Below, one piece after another: positions 36,924 through 48,306 of a stretch of 64,000 bases of DNA. The stretch spans positions 5,642,020 to 5,706,019 of the forward strand of contig OX439133.1 in the NCBI GenBank assembly GCA_949318235.1, written 5' to 3'. The notes under the pieces were generated by a model. That model searched no databases, was not told the DNA's origin, and was given only the letters and a program-made list of their open reading frames with translations. Source of the stretch: Ecdyonurus torrentis. Its lineage: Eukaryota > Arthropoda > Insecta > Ephemeroptera > Heptageniidae. Every line of letters starts with the position of its first letter. Positions within the stretch are counted from its first letter, which is position 1. Position numbers and translations under genes: made by a program.

Positions 36924-37476
36924 CTATACCTATACCTGATATACCTGAAAATAAATCAAAGTACCAACTTATGAAAATTCTTACTACAGCTATTAATTTT
37001 CATTTGCTTAATTGAAAAATTAATATCTTTTTTCCTGCATATCTTTAAAAAAAATTGTTAACGCCGCTCAAAGCAGAATTTTATTTACAATTTAATGCTC
37101 TAATTTCAAGTTTCTAGATACAAAATTGACAATTTGACGGCGTAAATACGATTTCCCGTGCTTTGTTTATGGGGATTACCAACATACACGGCCCCTTAAT
37201 ACAACGTTGCCGTATTTATTGTTTCATAGAGGGGGATGAGATTTTTAGTTGCTAAAAATGTGAAATATTTTTGAGTCGTTGTATGCCAAGTGAACGTATG
37301 TCTCTAAATTTTATTGGTGGTGAAGAATTTTTTTTCTCCTAGTAAGTACGTTCTGTAATACAGTTGGATTTTTTCGACCATGTTGCATGAGCACCGCATT
37401 TGAATGTGACAAATTCTGCTAGTTATTCTCTAGTACAAAATTATTATTTTTTTATTTGACATCTACTGCTTTACTA
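36924..37476. other. AT-rich spacer
   Basis: No gene or repeat recognised. Confidence 0.4.
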
Positions 37477-37774
37477 TATAGGTTGTATCCATATGACGTC
37501 ATACTGATTACGCCTCGATGCCATACTGGATCAGTGAACTACATTGCTCAACACAGGACAAACTTCATTTTTGGCCATTTTTCTATCAGAAATCGGTTAA
37601 TTTTTTGTCATTTTTTTTTTCTCACATACTTGAGATACTAATTCAACCACAGAATCAATTCTCTCAAAAATATTGTTAAGTATTTTTAAACTGTCAAAAT
37701 GAGACAATTTTGGCCCATGTTATTGAGTGATCCAACATGGCGTCGACTTTAACATGAATACATACACCTTATAC
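37477..37774 (+). mobile_element. MITE family A, copy 8
   Basis: Starts TATATAGGTTGTATCC with TGACGTCA at 37494 and ends AACATGAATACATACACCTTATA. GATGCCATACTGGATCAGTG and ACATGGCGTCGACTTTA are diagnostic. Confidence 0.87.
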
Positions 37775-39234
37775 GGTACAGCTAGCAGTAGAGCTTAGTG
37801 GTGAAAAGTAATTTTGCTGTACAAAATAACTTTTGCAGTCTTCCTTTCCTTTTTTTTTTTTTTAATTTCTTTTTTCTCAAAATATGTCAAAAACGCTGAT
37901 TTATTAACGATTGCTTGTTCAATTTTATTCCATTTTGATTTTAAGGCTATATTTCTCAAAACGTCAAAATTTTTTGTCTAAAAATTATTTTCTGCGATAC
38001 TCACTATAAAATTGATAACAAAATTTGCTAAGTAGATATAAAATTTGCAAGACTAAATAAAGTAATAAAAAATAACGCTGTGTAAGAGGATATTACATTT
38101 AATATTTATAATGCTACAACCTCATATTCATTATCAATTTAACTGTCTATTTATTTCATTTTTGATGATTTGAAATATTAATTATTATATAAAATAAAGA
38201 TCATAAAAAAAATTCACAAAAACAAACTTTTTTTTAATTAATTTTTTCAATATTTTGGAACGCATGATTTTTTTTCTTTAATATAAAGTTACTACCAGAG
38301 GTGATAAAAATCTCATGCCAAAAAATACGTAAAATATGAAAATTCTATCATAAGTCAATAATAGGTGCCAAAAGTAGAACTTTCAAATTAAATAAAAAAT
38401 TGATAAAAATTAATTTTAAAATATTAAAAAAAAAAAAAAAAAAAAAAAATCAATTTTATTTGAAAAATAAAGCTTTATCAGAATATTTGATTAAAGTTCA
38501 GATAGTAATACAATTAAGAGCTGCAGTTCACGACTAATTTATTCTTTCAATCACTAATTTTGTTCAATGTTGCAAACTTTATTATCAAATTACTTTTTCC
38601 AGCATGGAATAAACAATTTGATTAATCAATGGACTTGTTATTATATTATAACATTGTAACAATGAAAAATATTATAATGCAATGAACCACTTGCAATGAA
38701 CGAACTATATAAAATATTTCAAAAACATTTTATTGCAAGTGGTCCATGTATCGTAATCAAAATCTGAATTGTATTTCAGAAAATTAAATATTTTCCCGAA
38801 TTTTTTTTATAGTAAAAAACTTATAAACCATGACCTATACCAAATTAATTGTTTAATTATTAGATTAATTAACATTGCAAACATTAATTACTATAATAAT
38901 GACATCGATTTAATGAAGTTACTTCAATTTATTTGCAATGATTACAATTTTCTATATATAAAATAAATGCAACTATAGTCCAATGTAATGAAGTTAATAT
39001 AGTAGACACTAAAATAATTAGGTCATCTCTCTCACAGTACCTATAACATTAATTTACATATTTCCTGTCATTATGCTAGTACAGGATTAGAGTTGTACAC
39101 TTTAATTTCGTACAGTTATTATTATGTATAGGGAGGGGTCAGTAATAGCAATCAGCTGGTTTAATAAAAAAATAGATCGTCAACCGGACTTCATTTTTTT
39201 TCTCTCGTAGAAGTACTTTGGATCAAATATATGC
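37775..39234. other. AT-rich stretch
   Basis: Begins with a repeat Z-like scrap (37785-37840, GTGAAAAGTAATTTTGCTGTAC). Poly-A at 38426-38449. A locally repeated word, TGCAA-TG-ACCACTTG / CAAGTGGTCCATG at 38680-38750, is a small inverted repeat. No gene. Confidence 0.45.
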
Positions 39235-39280
39235 AAATTATGGCAGGAAATCATCTACTGCAGGATTTGACTAAAAAATC

Positions 39281-39316
<36 letters not shown>

Positions 39317-39520
39317 TGGAGTCACTATGCTAGATTTTAACTTTTAATTTTTTAGTCTCATAAGAAGAGCCCATGTTAGTTTTAATTTTCTCTCTTATCT
39401 GTTAGTCAAGGGTTCTGATAATTTTATCATATAGGTAGCTGTCACTATTAACTTTTAAATGGCATAATAAAGTTTGCAAGTTTTCTTTTTTGAGATACAA
39501 GCCATCTAAATCTGTACGAA
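39235..39520 (-). mobile_element. MITE H, copy 3
   Basis: Minus strand relative to H1. GGAAATCATCTACTGCAGGATTTGACTAA-type end, AGAGCCCATGTTAG, TCTCTCTTATCTGTTAG and ATAGGTAGCTGTCACT in the expected order. A 31-bp poly-A interrupts it at 39283-39313. Confidence 0.8.
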
Positions 39521-40407
39521 AAATTAAAAGGTAGATAATTGGACTGTTTTCAATATTAAATTGAGGGGGGGGGGGGGGGAAAGCTATATTATTGTACTAT
39601 GCAAAAAAAAAAAAAAAAAAAAAAAACGCACCTTTATGCAAAAAAAGAAATTAAAAAAACGTAAAAATAATAATAATAAAAAAATATATAAATAAACAAT
39701 CACACGCACAATCAAACAAATAATTAAAAATATAAATAAATATGAAATAAAATATTAAACATTAATAATAATAATAATAAAATGGAATACAAAATTCATA
39801 TCAACAAAATTCATATATATAGACTACTATTTTCAATATTTATCTGCATATCTAGCTATATCATGCACAGTAAACATAAATCTTTAATATGTGCTGAAAT
39901 TGCGATACGCATGCTATTTTTTTTTTTAGCAAAAAATTTATATGGTTTAAATAAAACTGACCTCGAAACGTCAATAAAATTTAGAGTAAATTTCATGATC
40001 CTATATAGTCGATTATTTTACTATAAAACATTATAAAATGAATAATAATGACAATGTGTATTCCAAACTAGTTTTTCAACATAAAAAAAGGTATTTATTG
40101 ATGAATTTAATTGATAATATTGACTTTAACGAATGAATTAATGAATATTTTTTTGTAATTAGAAACAGGTAGAAAGGTTATAAATATAATTATTGTATAT
40201 ATAATAAAAAATTAATTGAATTGAGTTTATTGATTTTATTTTATGATGTTATTAGAAGATTATAAATTTAATATAATCACTGAATCGGGTTTGCAATGTT
40301 AATAGTTTCCAATGCTTATTGTTTGTAATAAGAATTTGCACTATTATTTTTTAATATTCAATTTTTTGTTTCGTACTTTTTTTTTTTATCAATTTATTAA
40401 ATTTATT
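39521..40407. other. AT-rich stretch with poly-G and poly-A
   Basis: Poly-G at 39565-39579 and poly-A at 39603-39626. An 84-codon frame at 39782-40036 has no recognisable domain. Confidence 0.45.
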
Positions 40408-40630
40408 TCATGAAATCAGCTACTGCGTGGGATTTGACTAACAATTTGTAAAGAAAGAGAAATATGTAATTTGCCACATTAGAATACATGATACATTAGG
40501 ATAAAGTATCTTTAAAATTGTAAAAAAAAAAAAACTAGGGGTTATGAAAATTGATTATTTTATATTGCGATTTTTTTCAAAAGTTTTAGTCCCATAAGAG
40601 CCCATGTTAATTTAAATAATTTTTTCTCTC
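40408..40630 (-). mobile_element. MITE H, copy 4, left half
   Basis: GAAATCAGCTACTGCGTGGG, ATTTGACTAACAATTTG, CATAAGAGCCCATGTTAA and TTTTTTCTCTC. It stops in the middle of the H sequence TCTCTTAT, and the missing remainder lies at 48733-48838, 8.1 kb away in the same orientation. Confidence 0.85.
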
Positions 40631-40849
40631 CCCCTACAAAAAAATTTCCATGTACATTGCCTGCAAAAAACAGGGAAAAGGCAGGCAAATATGCAGGCAA
40701 ATTGCATGCAATTTTTTTCTGAAAATGTATCAAAATTCAGGCAAGTTGCATACAGTTTTTTGCAGGCAATGTGCAGGCAATCGTATGCAGGCAATGTGCA
40801 GGCAATCGTATATCGTATATATGCAGGCAATGTGCAGGCAATCATATAA

Positions 40850-41409
40850 AAAATTAATAGAATATTTATTTCTAAATTAAATAATAATTAATTATAAAAT
40901 TAACAACCCAAAATATATATTTTTTTATTATTTGTTCATAACATTGTAATATACATAAAAAATACATTTTATTACATAGCTTAATATTTATACTGTACGT
41001 ACATTAATAGTTATACATATACATCTATAAAGTACAGAATTAACTAAATTAAAAAGGACTAATCCAGAAGTAATTATAAATACGTAATTAAATTTATTAA
41101 TTAAAAAAAAATTTAAACTATACTATGAAATTTAAAAAAAAAAGTCACGTTGCATAATTATTGATGCTACCGTTTCTTTCTTTCACGACAATACTTCTGT
41201 TGTATAACATACTGTACTGTAATGTACAAAATAAAAAATAAACATTTATAAAAAATAACATGAACATATATCACAGGCTATATTTTTAAATGCAGTTTTT
41301 ATTATTATAAACATATAAAATATGCATATTATATAATTTAGAATTATTCTTCAGCTGAAAATGAGATTATGTGGTAATTACATTTTATTTTTAATATATT
41401 CATTATTAT
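40850..41409. other. AT-rich interior of the 8.1-kb element
   Basis: No ORF or repeat was recognised. Confidence 0.4.
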
Positions 41410-41571
41410 TGATAAATTTGACAGAAAATGTTAGGAGAAATCAGCAAGGGCCTTATTACCATAATAGTGAAGAGTCCCATAGTTCGGTGAAAATCTTGAT
41501 AGTCCTGGGACTCTCTTCACTAAGGTAAGGCCCTCGCTGGTTTCTCCGATCCTTTTCTTTCAAGTTTATCA
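41410..41571. mobile_element. Short palindromic element K1
   Basis: GATAAATTTGACAGAAAATG..GGAGAAATCAGC pairs with GCTGGTTTCTCCGATCC..AAGTTTATC, and AAGGGCCTTATTACC..GAAGAGTCCCA with TGGGACTCTCTTC..GGTAAGGCCCTC. About 160 bp. Confidence 0.75.
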
Positions 41572-41633
41572 TACCTATCCGCGATGGTTAATTTTCCTTA
41601 ATAATATAATTATAATTTTTTTTTTGGCAGGCA

Positions 41634-41939
41634 TATAGGGTGTAGAGAATCACATTGTATTTAATGCGCTTGGAGGCCATATTGAAGTAGTGATTAACAT
41701 TGCTGAGTATAGGACACTTCGTTTTAGGCAATTTTGTTTAGGAAATCTTCTTATTTTTTGTCATTATTTTTCTCACATACTTGAGATACTAATTCAACAT
41801 ATTTACAACAGCAAAAATGCTTTCAAAAATATTGCTTGGTGTTTTTAAACTGGAAAACAAAGTTATTTTTCTCAGCCCCCTATAATATTGAGTAATCCAA
41901 CATGGCGTCGACTTTACATGAATATGCATACACCCTATA
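41634..41939 (+). mobile_element. MITE family A, copy 9
   Basis: TATAGGGTGTAGAG start, GCTTGGAGGCCATATTGAAG, ending ATGAATATGCATACACCCTATA. The internal TGACGTCA is decayed to AATCACAT. Confidence 0.88.
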
Positions 41940-42008
41940 TGCAGTATTAAACATAATTAAGACGTATTCACTTAGAAGACGTTGCAAAAGTAGATATGAG
42001 TAGGTATA

Positions 42009-42211
42009 ACTTGAGTTAGAATTATTTCTCAAAGCTAAAATTTTTATTGTAGCTTAATGAGCTCCAAAACTTTTATTTTCCTGGATTTCAATCAATTTTG
42101 TTATAAATTATTATTTTCATCCAATTGATGTGAAATCCAGGAAAGCAAAAGCTCTGAGGCTCATTAAGCTAAAGTAAAAATTTCAGCTTTGAGAAATAAT
42201 TTTAAATAAGT
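42009..42211. mobile_element. Palindromic element K2
   Basis: AGAATTATTTCTCAAAGC pairs with GCTTTGAGAAATAATTTT, then TAGCTTAATGAGC / GCTCATTAAGCTA and TTTCCTGGATTTCA / TGAAATCCAGGAAA. About 200 bp; its right edge touches A10. Confidence 0.8.
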
Positions 42212-42372
42212 TATAGGGTGTATGCGGATGATGTCATATTTAATGCGCTTCCAGGCCATACTGGAGTAGTAAATAATTATTCCCGAGCGAAGGACAAACT
42301 TCATTTAAGTCAACTTTCTTTGAGAAATCGTTTAATTTTTTGTTATTGTTGTTTTTCTCACATACTTTAGAT

Positions 42373-42553
42373 CAGGCTCGAACTGGCCATTAGAGCAAGT
42401 CTGCAATTGCGAACGTGCCCCCCTCCCCGTTTGGAGGCACCTATAAGGCCCAAAAAGGGGCGTACTGAGGGTGTTACGCCCCCTTTGTGGCCCCTAAAGA
42501 GGGTGTTACACCCCTTTTGTGGACGAGGCCCCTTGATTGCCAGTCCGACCCTG
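42373..42553. mobile_element. hAT-like non-autonomous element nested in A10
   Basis: The 181-bp GC-rich insert has imperfect TIRs: CAGGCTCGAACTGGCCAT at the left and, read inward from the right, CAGGGTCGGACTGGCAAT. It is flanked by an 8-bp duplication, CTTTAGAT / CTTGAGAT, one mismatch; undisturbed A copies read CTTGAGAT once at this place. CAG-starting TIRs and an 8-bp target duplication are hallmarks of the hAT superfamily. No ORF of size; the interior has repeated GGGTGTTAC-CCCC-TTTGTGG words. Confidence 0.9.
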
Positions 42554-42703
42554 CTTGAGATACTAATTCAACATATTTACAGCATCAATGCTCTGAAAAA
42601 CATTGCATAGATTTTTTAAACTACCATATTATTATGTGTTATTTTCCTGTCACCCATGTTATTGAGTTATCCAACATGGTGTCGACTTTAACATGAATGC
42701 ATG

Positions 42704-43112
42704 TACCGAGCTGCGAGTACCGAGTGCCATACCGAGCTGGTATGGCCGAGTGGTGAAGGCAGCTGACTCGCAACTCTGTACTCCTCACCGAGTATAGGTT
42801 CGAGCCACTGCTGGGTGCGTACGTGAAGTGTGAGAGCATAACACGTTGCACGATGCATGTTTACATGCATTCCATGGCGACGCACAGTATTCGGGAGGTG
42901 CATGATTGATGTGATTGCACCGACAAGCCTGCCTAGATGTTTCCACGGTTTCTCTAAGCTGTCATGGCGAATGCCAGGCTGTGTACTTAGGCCGTGGCCG
43001 GCCCGTGTGTGCTTTTCCATTAATTGGAAAGTCCTTACCTGTCGATAAGACAATGTCTTGACTGGGACTGGGATTGGTGTATAGCACGATAACACAATAT
43101 GGCAAGCAAATA
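42704..43112 (+). mobile_element. SINE family E, full-length copy 3
   Basis: The order is a reiterated TACCGAG leader, a class-II-tRNA-like head with A box (GGCCGAGTGGTGAAGGC, ~42743) and B box (GGTTCGAGCC, ~42798), a body with GCACAGTATTCGGGAGGTGC and GTGGCCGGCCCGTGTG, and a tail GACTGGGACTGGGATTGGTG..ACACAATATGGCAAGC followed by TA repeats. It lies just inside the right TIR of A10. Pol III transcription and LINE-dependent retroposition are family knowledge; the partner LINE is not identified. Confidence 0.88.
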
Positions 43113-43137
43113 TATATATATACACACACTCTATAGC

Positions 43138-43262
43138 TGCTTCATTGCCCCAAAAGAAAGCATGTTAAATTGAGACAGGAACACAAAGTCGTCTGCTAGC
43201 ACTTTACCAGTATTGTTGAGCTGTGAGTTTGTTTATTTTCTCACTGCACCTACTTTTCAATC
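43138..43262 (+). mobile_element. Interspersed repeat EE, copy 2
   Basis: GCTTCATTGCCCCAAAAGAAAGCATG..GAGACAGGAACACAAAGTCG matches EE1. It lies against the insertion point of R. Confidence 0.6.
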
Positions 43263-43271
43263 GTAGCATAA

Positions 43272-43866
43272 AGCCTCGTTCACAATGGAATTTTCTTATA
43301 AGTGAAAACGTTTTTTTTTTTCAAATTAAGAAAAAAGTTTGATTGTTAAGTAGCTACTTAAAATTTCCACTTAGGGAAAATTTTTCTTAATTTTTTATGT
43401 AGAACTTTCACTTAACATTTTTTTTTCCTTAATTAGCTACTTAAGAAAAATTAAGAAATAAAATTGTTGAGTGAACCAATTAAGAAAATTCTTAAGTGCA
43501 ACAATAGTTGCATATAAAAAAAGTGTTTAAGTATTTTTTATACTGAGTTAAACCATTTTATAAAAATTAAAAACTATAAATTGTGGATTATTTAAAAAAC
43601 ATTTATTTATAAGTAAAAAAAAAAAAAAAAAAACATTAACATTATGAATTTTGTGTCTATACTAATTTAAAATTGTAACTGACTGTACTGTTAAACAGTT
43701 GGGTTAAATTGAGAGGTTCTGTAGCCTGATTTCGCCCAATAAAAAGCCGTTAATTATTATTATTATTAATTAATAGTTTCATTGTGAACACCAATCGTTC
43801 TTAAGTGGAAAAAAATTAGCATTTTCACTTAAGAAAACTTAGAAAAAGTCCATTGTGAATGAGGCT
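43272..43866. mobile_element. PIF/Harbinger-like MITE R
   Basis: AGCCTCGTTCACAATGGA at the left and, read inward from the right, AGCCTCATTCACAATGGA, flanked by TAA on both sides (43269-43271 and 43867-43869). A 3-bp TWA duplication fits PIF/Harbinger. The interior holds several ACTTAAGAAAA inverted words, a poly-A at 43615-43633 and copy 2 of repeat Q. Confidence 0.8.
43672..43766 (+). mobile_element. Retro-tail repeat Q, copy 2
   Basis: AACAGTTGGGTTAAATTGAG..GATTTCGCCCAATAAAAAGCCG then (TTA)n; matches 25603-25760 on the opposite strand. Nested inside R. Confidence 0.7.
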
Positions 43867-44207
43867 TAAGGGTTGTATTCAGATGGCTTGTATCTCAATA
43901 TCTAAAAATAAAATTTTGAAATTTTATGATGCCATTTAAAAGTTAAAAGTAACAGCTACCTATAATGCAATTTTCAGAACCCGTGACCATCAGATAAGAG
44001 AGAAAATGGTCATTGGATTTAACATTGGCTCTTATGGGACTAATGTACTTCTAAAAAATCATAATTTAAAATCAAGCATGGTGACCCCCTAATTTTTTTA
44101 GATTTTTGAAAATTACGTACCCTAATGTATCACTGTGCAAAATTTCAGATTTTTATTTCTTGACAATTTTTTAATCAAATCCCGCAGTAACTGATTTCCC
44201 GCCTTAA
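43866..44207 (+). mobile_element. MITE H, copy 2
   Basis: TTAAGGGTTGTATTCAGATGG start, CCCGCCTTAA end. It is the reference for splitting copy 4: it reads GATAAGAGAGAAAATGG uninterrupted. Confidence 0.9.
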
Positions 44208-44241
44208 CACATTACCAAAAAATGTATTGTTGCATTTTGGG

Positions 44242-44291
<50 letters not shown>
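44242..44291. repeat. Poly-A tract (50 bp)
   Basis: Uninterrupted; among the longest A runs in the window. Confidence 0.98.
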
Positions 44292-44294
<3 letters not shown>

Positions 44295-44799
44295 TTGACG
44301 TTTACCCATTGAAGTGAACGAAGTACACTTTACAATTTTTACTCAAAATGAACAATCTACGTTTGGCACTTTCTACATGTTTTAAGTGGAGAACAAGATG
44401 GATGAACTTGGACTTTGTAAAGTGTAGATTCTTTATGAACAAAATTTGTAAAATGTGGTACATTCACATCGACGGATTAGCATCATTGTAAATCCACCTT
44501 AAGAGAACATTGTTGACAATGACAATGATAATTTTTTGGGCGTTTCAAATATATAACAACCACAAAAGAGCTCGATTTGGAATTTAATACTAATTGAGTA
44601 AACTTGAATTGCCTAGTAGGATAATATAGTAGCCCAATAGGATAATTTCTATAATATTTGTTGAGTCTAATAATATTTGTATAATATTATTGTTGAGTGG
44701 TCACTATTGCCATTTAAATGCATTTGGGGGGGGGGGGGGGAGATTTTCAACAACACTGAAATAATTCAAGCAGAATACTTGGTATAAATAGGGACTTTA

Positions 44800-45640
44800 A
44801 TACTAATATTTCCATGAACATATAATGGTTACGGGCCCTTGTACTTTGAACATATACATTTAAGTATAACACACTTAACTATCCTGAGAAAAATAATAAA
44901 CTGTTATTTAATTAACATTAATTATAACATTAAGTTTGTTGTTATTCTATGTCAAAGAATATCGTACGTATGTATAATGTTAAGGTGTATTAACATATTC
45001 TTGATTTGGCATAATTTTTGGCATAACAAAATTCAACAATACATTTTTGCTGTCGAAGTTTGTTATACAAAGTGTTATGCACAAAATTATGCAAAATCAA
45101 GAATATGTGAATGCACCATAACATGTATAACAAACTTGGACACTAAAAATGCATCGTTGAATTTAGTTATGATAATAGTTCATAATTGCAAATAGTTATA
45201 TGCAAAGCAAGAATATGTGAATACACCTTAACATTATACATACATACAATATTCTTTAACATAGAGTAACAACAAATGATATGACACATAATCATGCATG
45301 TATACATTTCCAAGAACATTTAATGGTTACGGACCCTTGTATTTTGAACATATACATTTAAGTACTAGCTACACACCTAAGTCCTTTGGTGTGTTGTATT
45401 TAAATGTATATGCTCAAAATACAAGGGTCCGTATAACCATTAAATGTTCATGGAAATGTATACACGCATATATGATTATGTGTGTCATATCATTTGTTGT
45501 TACTATATGTCAAAGAATATTATACGTATGTATAATGTTAAAGTGTATTCACATATTTTTGCTTTGCATAACCATAAATTCAACGCTACATGTTCATCCT
45601 CGAAGTTTGTTATACAAAGTGTTATGCAAATAATTATATA
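44800..45640. mobile_element. Complex inverted-repeat cluster AA
   Basis: A unit with GGTTACGGGCCCTTGTACTTTG, TATGTCAAAGAATATCGTAC and GAAGTTTGTTATACAAAG occurs at 44810-45110 in plus orientation, at 45197-45365 inverted, and at 45400-45610 in plus orientation again. The last two form a palindrome centred near 45380; the first contains its own hairpin (TTGATTTGGCATAA / TTATGCAAAATCAA). The 118- and 111-codon frames across it are shared by repetition, not recognised proteins. Confidence 0.7.
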
Positions 45641-45774
45641 AACTCAAGTACAAATGTGAATCCTGCAACTTTACACGGACACTCGGGCAGTCCTAAATTT
45701 ATTTTGAAACTCCGATATATTTTTGCCTAATGAACTGTGTTTTAATGTTTTTGTGTTTTTAAAGATACATATTG

Positions 45775-46111
45775 TATAGGGTCTATTCATTCATGTTAAT
45801 TAAAGTGGATGCCATGTTGGATAACTCAATAACATGGAGCATAGGTATAAATAAATCATTTTGACAGTTTAAAATTACTAGGCAATATTTTTGAGAGCAC
45901 ATTGATGCTGTAAATATGTTGAATTAGTATCTCAAGTACATACATATGTGAGAAAATTAACAATAGCAAAAAATTAACAGATTTCCCAGAGAAAATTGGC
46001 TTAATAAATAAATGAAGTTTTGTCCTATGCTGAGCAAAAGAGCAATGTTATTCACTACTCCAGTATGGCCTCCAAGCGCATTAAATGTGACTTCATCCGT
46101 ATACACCCTAT
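45775..46111 (-). mobile_element. MITE family A, copy 11
   Basis: TATAGGGTCTATTCATTCATG start and CCGTATACACCCTATA end; CCAGTATGGCCTCCAAGCGC inside. Confidence 0.88.
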
Positions 46112-46852
46112 ATTTAATTGTTTGATTGGACACGCCAAACCAAACACACATAGTTATGTAACATACAGTACATACATAATGTAAATACCGGTAGAGTATG
46201 AACTGTGAAATTGATAATACATTTTTGGCCAAAAATTACATACCACATTGCTTGAAACGTCACAAATCTGCTTCATGTGTAACTTGAAATCTATTGAAGT
46301 GGGTCGATTTACTGGAATCTCAAGTTGGTGCAATGAGGTTGGCCCTTAATTGCTTAACATATGTATGCATGCTGCCTTCATAGCCGACCTGAAAAATGCA
46401 AATTACACACAAAGTACACACATTCTCGTTTTAAATATACATTTTCGAATAAATAATATTTTACTTCCCGTGAATATGTTTCCATTAGATGATCCAAGTA
46501 GACTCTTATATGCACAAAACTTGAACAACTTCACACAACATTTCATTTCCATTACAGCACAGCCGATTCTCTTGTTCTCTTTTGTTGACAAAAAACAAAA
46601 AGCGCAAAAGTGCGTTGGATAATACCGCGAAAGATTTGAAATATTTGTGACTCGAACTCGAACTCGAGCGAGGCTCGAGTAAACGTGGTAAAACGCGCAC
46701 GTATAATAAATACCAAAAAAATTAAATTCTGGTTTTGAAATTATGTAATACGTACACTACAGCAATTAAGTCATCTATTTGAAAAAAATATAATTATACA
46801 TTTTAAAATACAGAAAATGTTAAGATTATATCTTTTTTTTTTTTTTTTTTTT
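46112..46852. other. Non-repetitive stretch inside the 8.1-kb element
   Basis: It holds a small hairpin CTCGAGCGAGGCTCGAG at about 46660 and poly-T at 46831-46853. Open frames of 90 codons (plus, 46350-46622) and 64 codons (minus, 46506-46700) overlap; neither resembles a transposase. Confidence 0.35.
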
Positions 46853-48055
46853 TGAATTTTGTCACTTTTTATCACTGATATGACGGAACGAACATTTTGG
46901 AACCATAAATCTGCTAAACTATGAGAGTTACACCAAATTCAATTTTTTTGTGTAATATGTAGACAGTACTGGATAGCCTCCATGAAAAATATCGGTCGCA
47001 GCTTTTATCGATTTTCTAGCAAAAATCGACCAAAATTGGATTTCATCGTTTTTTTTTTTTTTTTTTTGTTTTTTTTTTTCATTTTAAAATGAACCCTTTG
47101 ACGTCACGAGTGAAAATCCAAGATCAATTTTTTAAGTTTTATGAAGAGCTGACTATATGTAACCCATTGGCACAATAAATTCTTGATTTTTGATTATTTT
47201 TATTTTTAACAATTTTTTTTCAAGTTAACAACTTTTTTCAAAAATCCCGATTTTGAGTCCCGATTTTTTCTATGCCATTCAACTTAAAATCCAATTATAT
47301 ATTTATACTGAGATGGATCTTTAGCACTTTAGCACACTTTTTTATAGAAAACTCGATGGCTTCAAACTGGGGAGTATTTTTAAGTGACGTAAGATGAAAA
47401 ATGCAAAATATCGACTATGGTTACAGCCAAGTTCAAAAAATCGATAAAAATCGGGTCACTCAAAGTATAGTTTTTTGAACTCCTTAATGCATGGGATGAA
47501 TTTTGGTATATAAAAAAAGTAGTCGATTTTTCGAAATTTGCACTTGGACTTAAAACGCGATTTCCATACAATCGCTCTTCAGAGGTTAAGTCCAAAGTGC
47601 AAATTTCGAAAAATCGACCACTTTTTTTATATACCAAAATTCATCCCATGCATTGAGGAGTTCAAAAAACTATACTTTGAGTGACCCGATTTTTATCGAT
47701 TTTCATTAACTTGGCTGTAACCATAGTCGATATTTTGCATTTTTCTTACTTCACTTAAAAATACTCCCCAGTTAGAAGCCATCGAGTTTTCTATAAAAAA
47801 AAAAGTGTGCTAAAGTGCTAAAGAGCCATCTCAGTATAAATATAATTGGATTTTAAGTTGAACGGCATAGAAAAAATCGGGACCCAAAATCGGGATTTTT
47901 AGAAAAAGTTGTCAACTTGAAAAAATCGTTTAAAAAAATAATTAAAACTGAGGACACTATTAGTGCCAAGGGGGTTACAACTATATAGTCAGCTCTTCAT
48001 AAAACTTAATAACTTGATATTTTAATTTTTACTCGAGACGTCACAAGGTTCGTTT

Positions 48056-48107
<52 letters not shown>

Positions 48108-48306
48108 GCTGATATCCAATTTTGGTTGAGTTTTCCTAGATAATCGATAATAGCTGGGACCGATATTTTTCAAGGAGGCTATCCAGTACTGTCTACATAT
48201 TCCATAAAAAAATTTGCATGTGGTCTAACTCTCATAGTTTCGCAGATTTGCGGTTCCAAAATGTTCATTCCGTCATTATAAGTGATAAAAAGTGACGTTC
48301 AAACAA
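46853..48306. mobile_element. Giant palindrome J (~1.45 kb fold-back)
   Basis: Two ~700-bp arms (46853-47555 and 47583-48306) are inverted copies around a ~27-bp centre. Examples are CATGGGATGAATTTTGG / CCAAAATTCATCCCATG and ACGGAACGAACATTTTGG / CCAAAATGTTCATTCCGT. Each arm has a homopolymer at the symmetric place (poly-T 47049-47088, poly-A 48057-48106). TGACGTCA lies at 47099; its partner at 48037 is decayed. The arms differ by scattered substitutions, so it is not brand new. Confidence 0.9.

Larger units (their letters stand above)
42212..43134 (+). mobile_element. MITE family A, copy 10, carrying two nested insertions
   Basis: Starts TATAGGGTGTATGCGGATG and resumes after the insertions to end ACACACACTCTATA. 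Without 42373-42553 and about 42704-43112 it is a normal ~300-bp A copy. The TGACGTCA is decayed to TGATGTCA. Confidence 0.85.

Noticed and set aside
42407..42610. Pro/Arg-rich 67-codon frame
   Set aside because: Lies in the GC-rich hAT-like insert and runs across its boundary into the host MITE.
44839..45641. 118- and 111-codon frames with similar peptides
   Set aside because: The similarity comes from the inverted and direct DNA repeat AA, not from a protein family.
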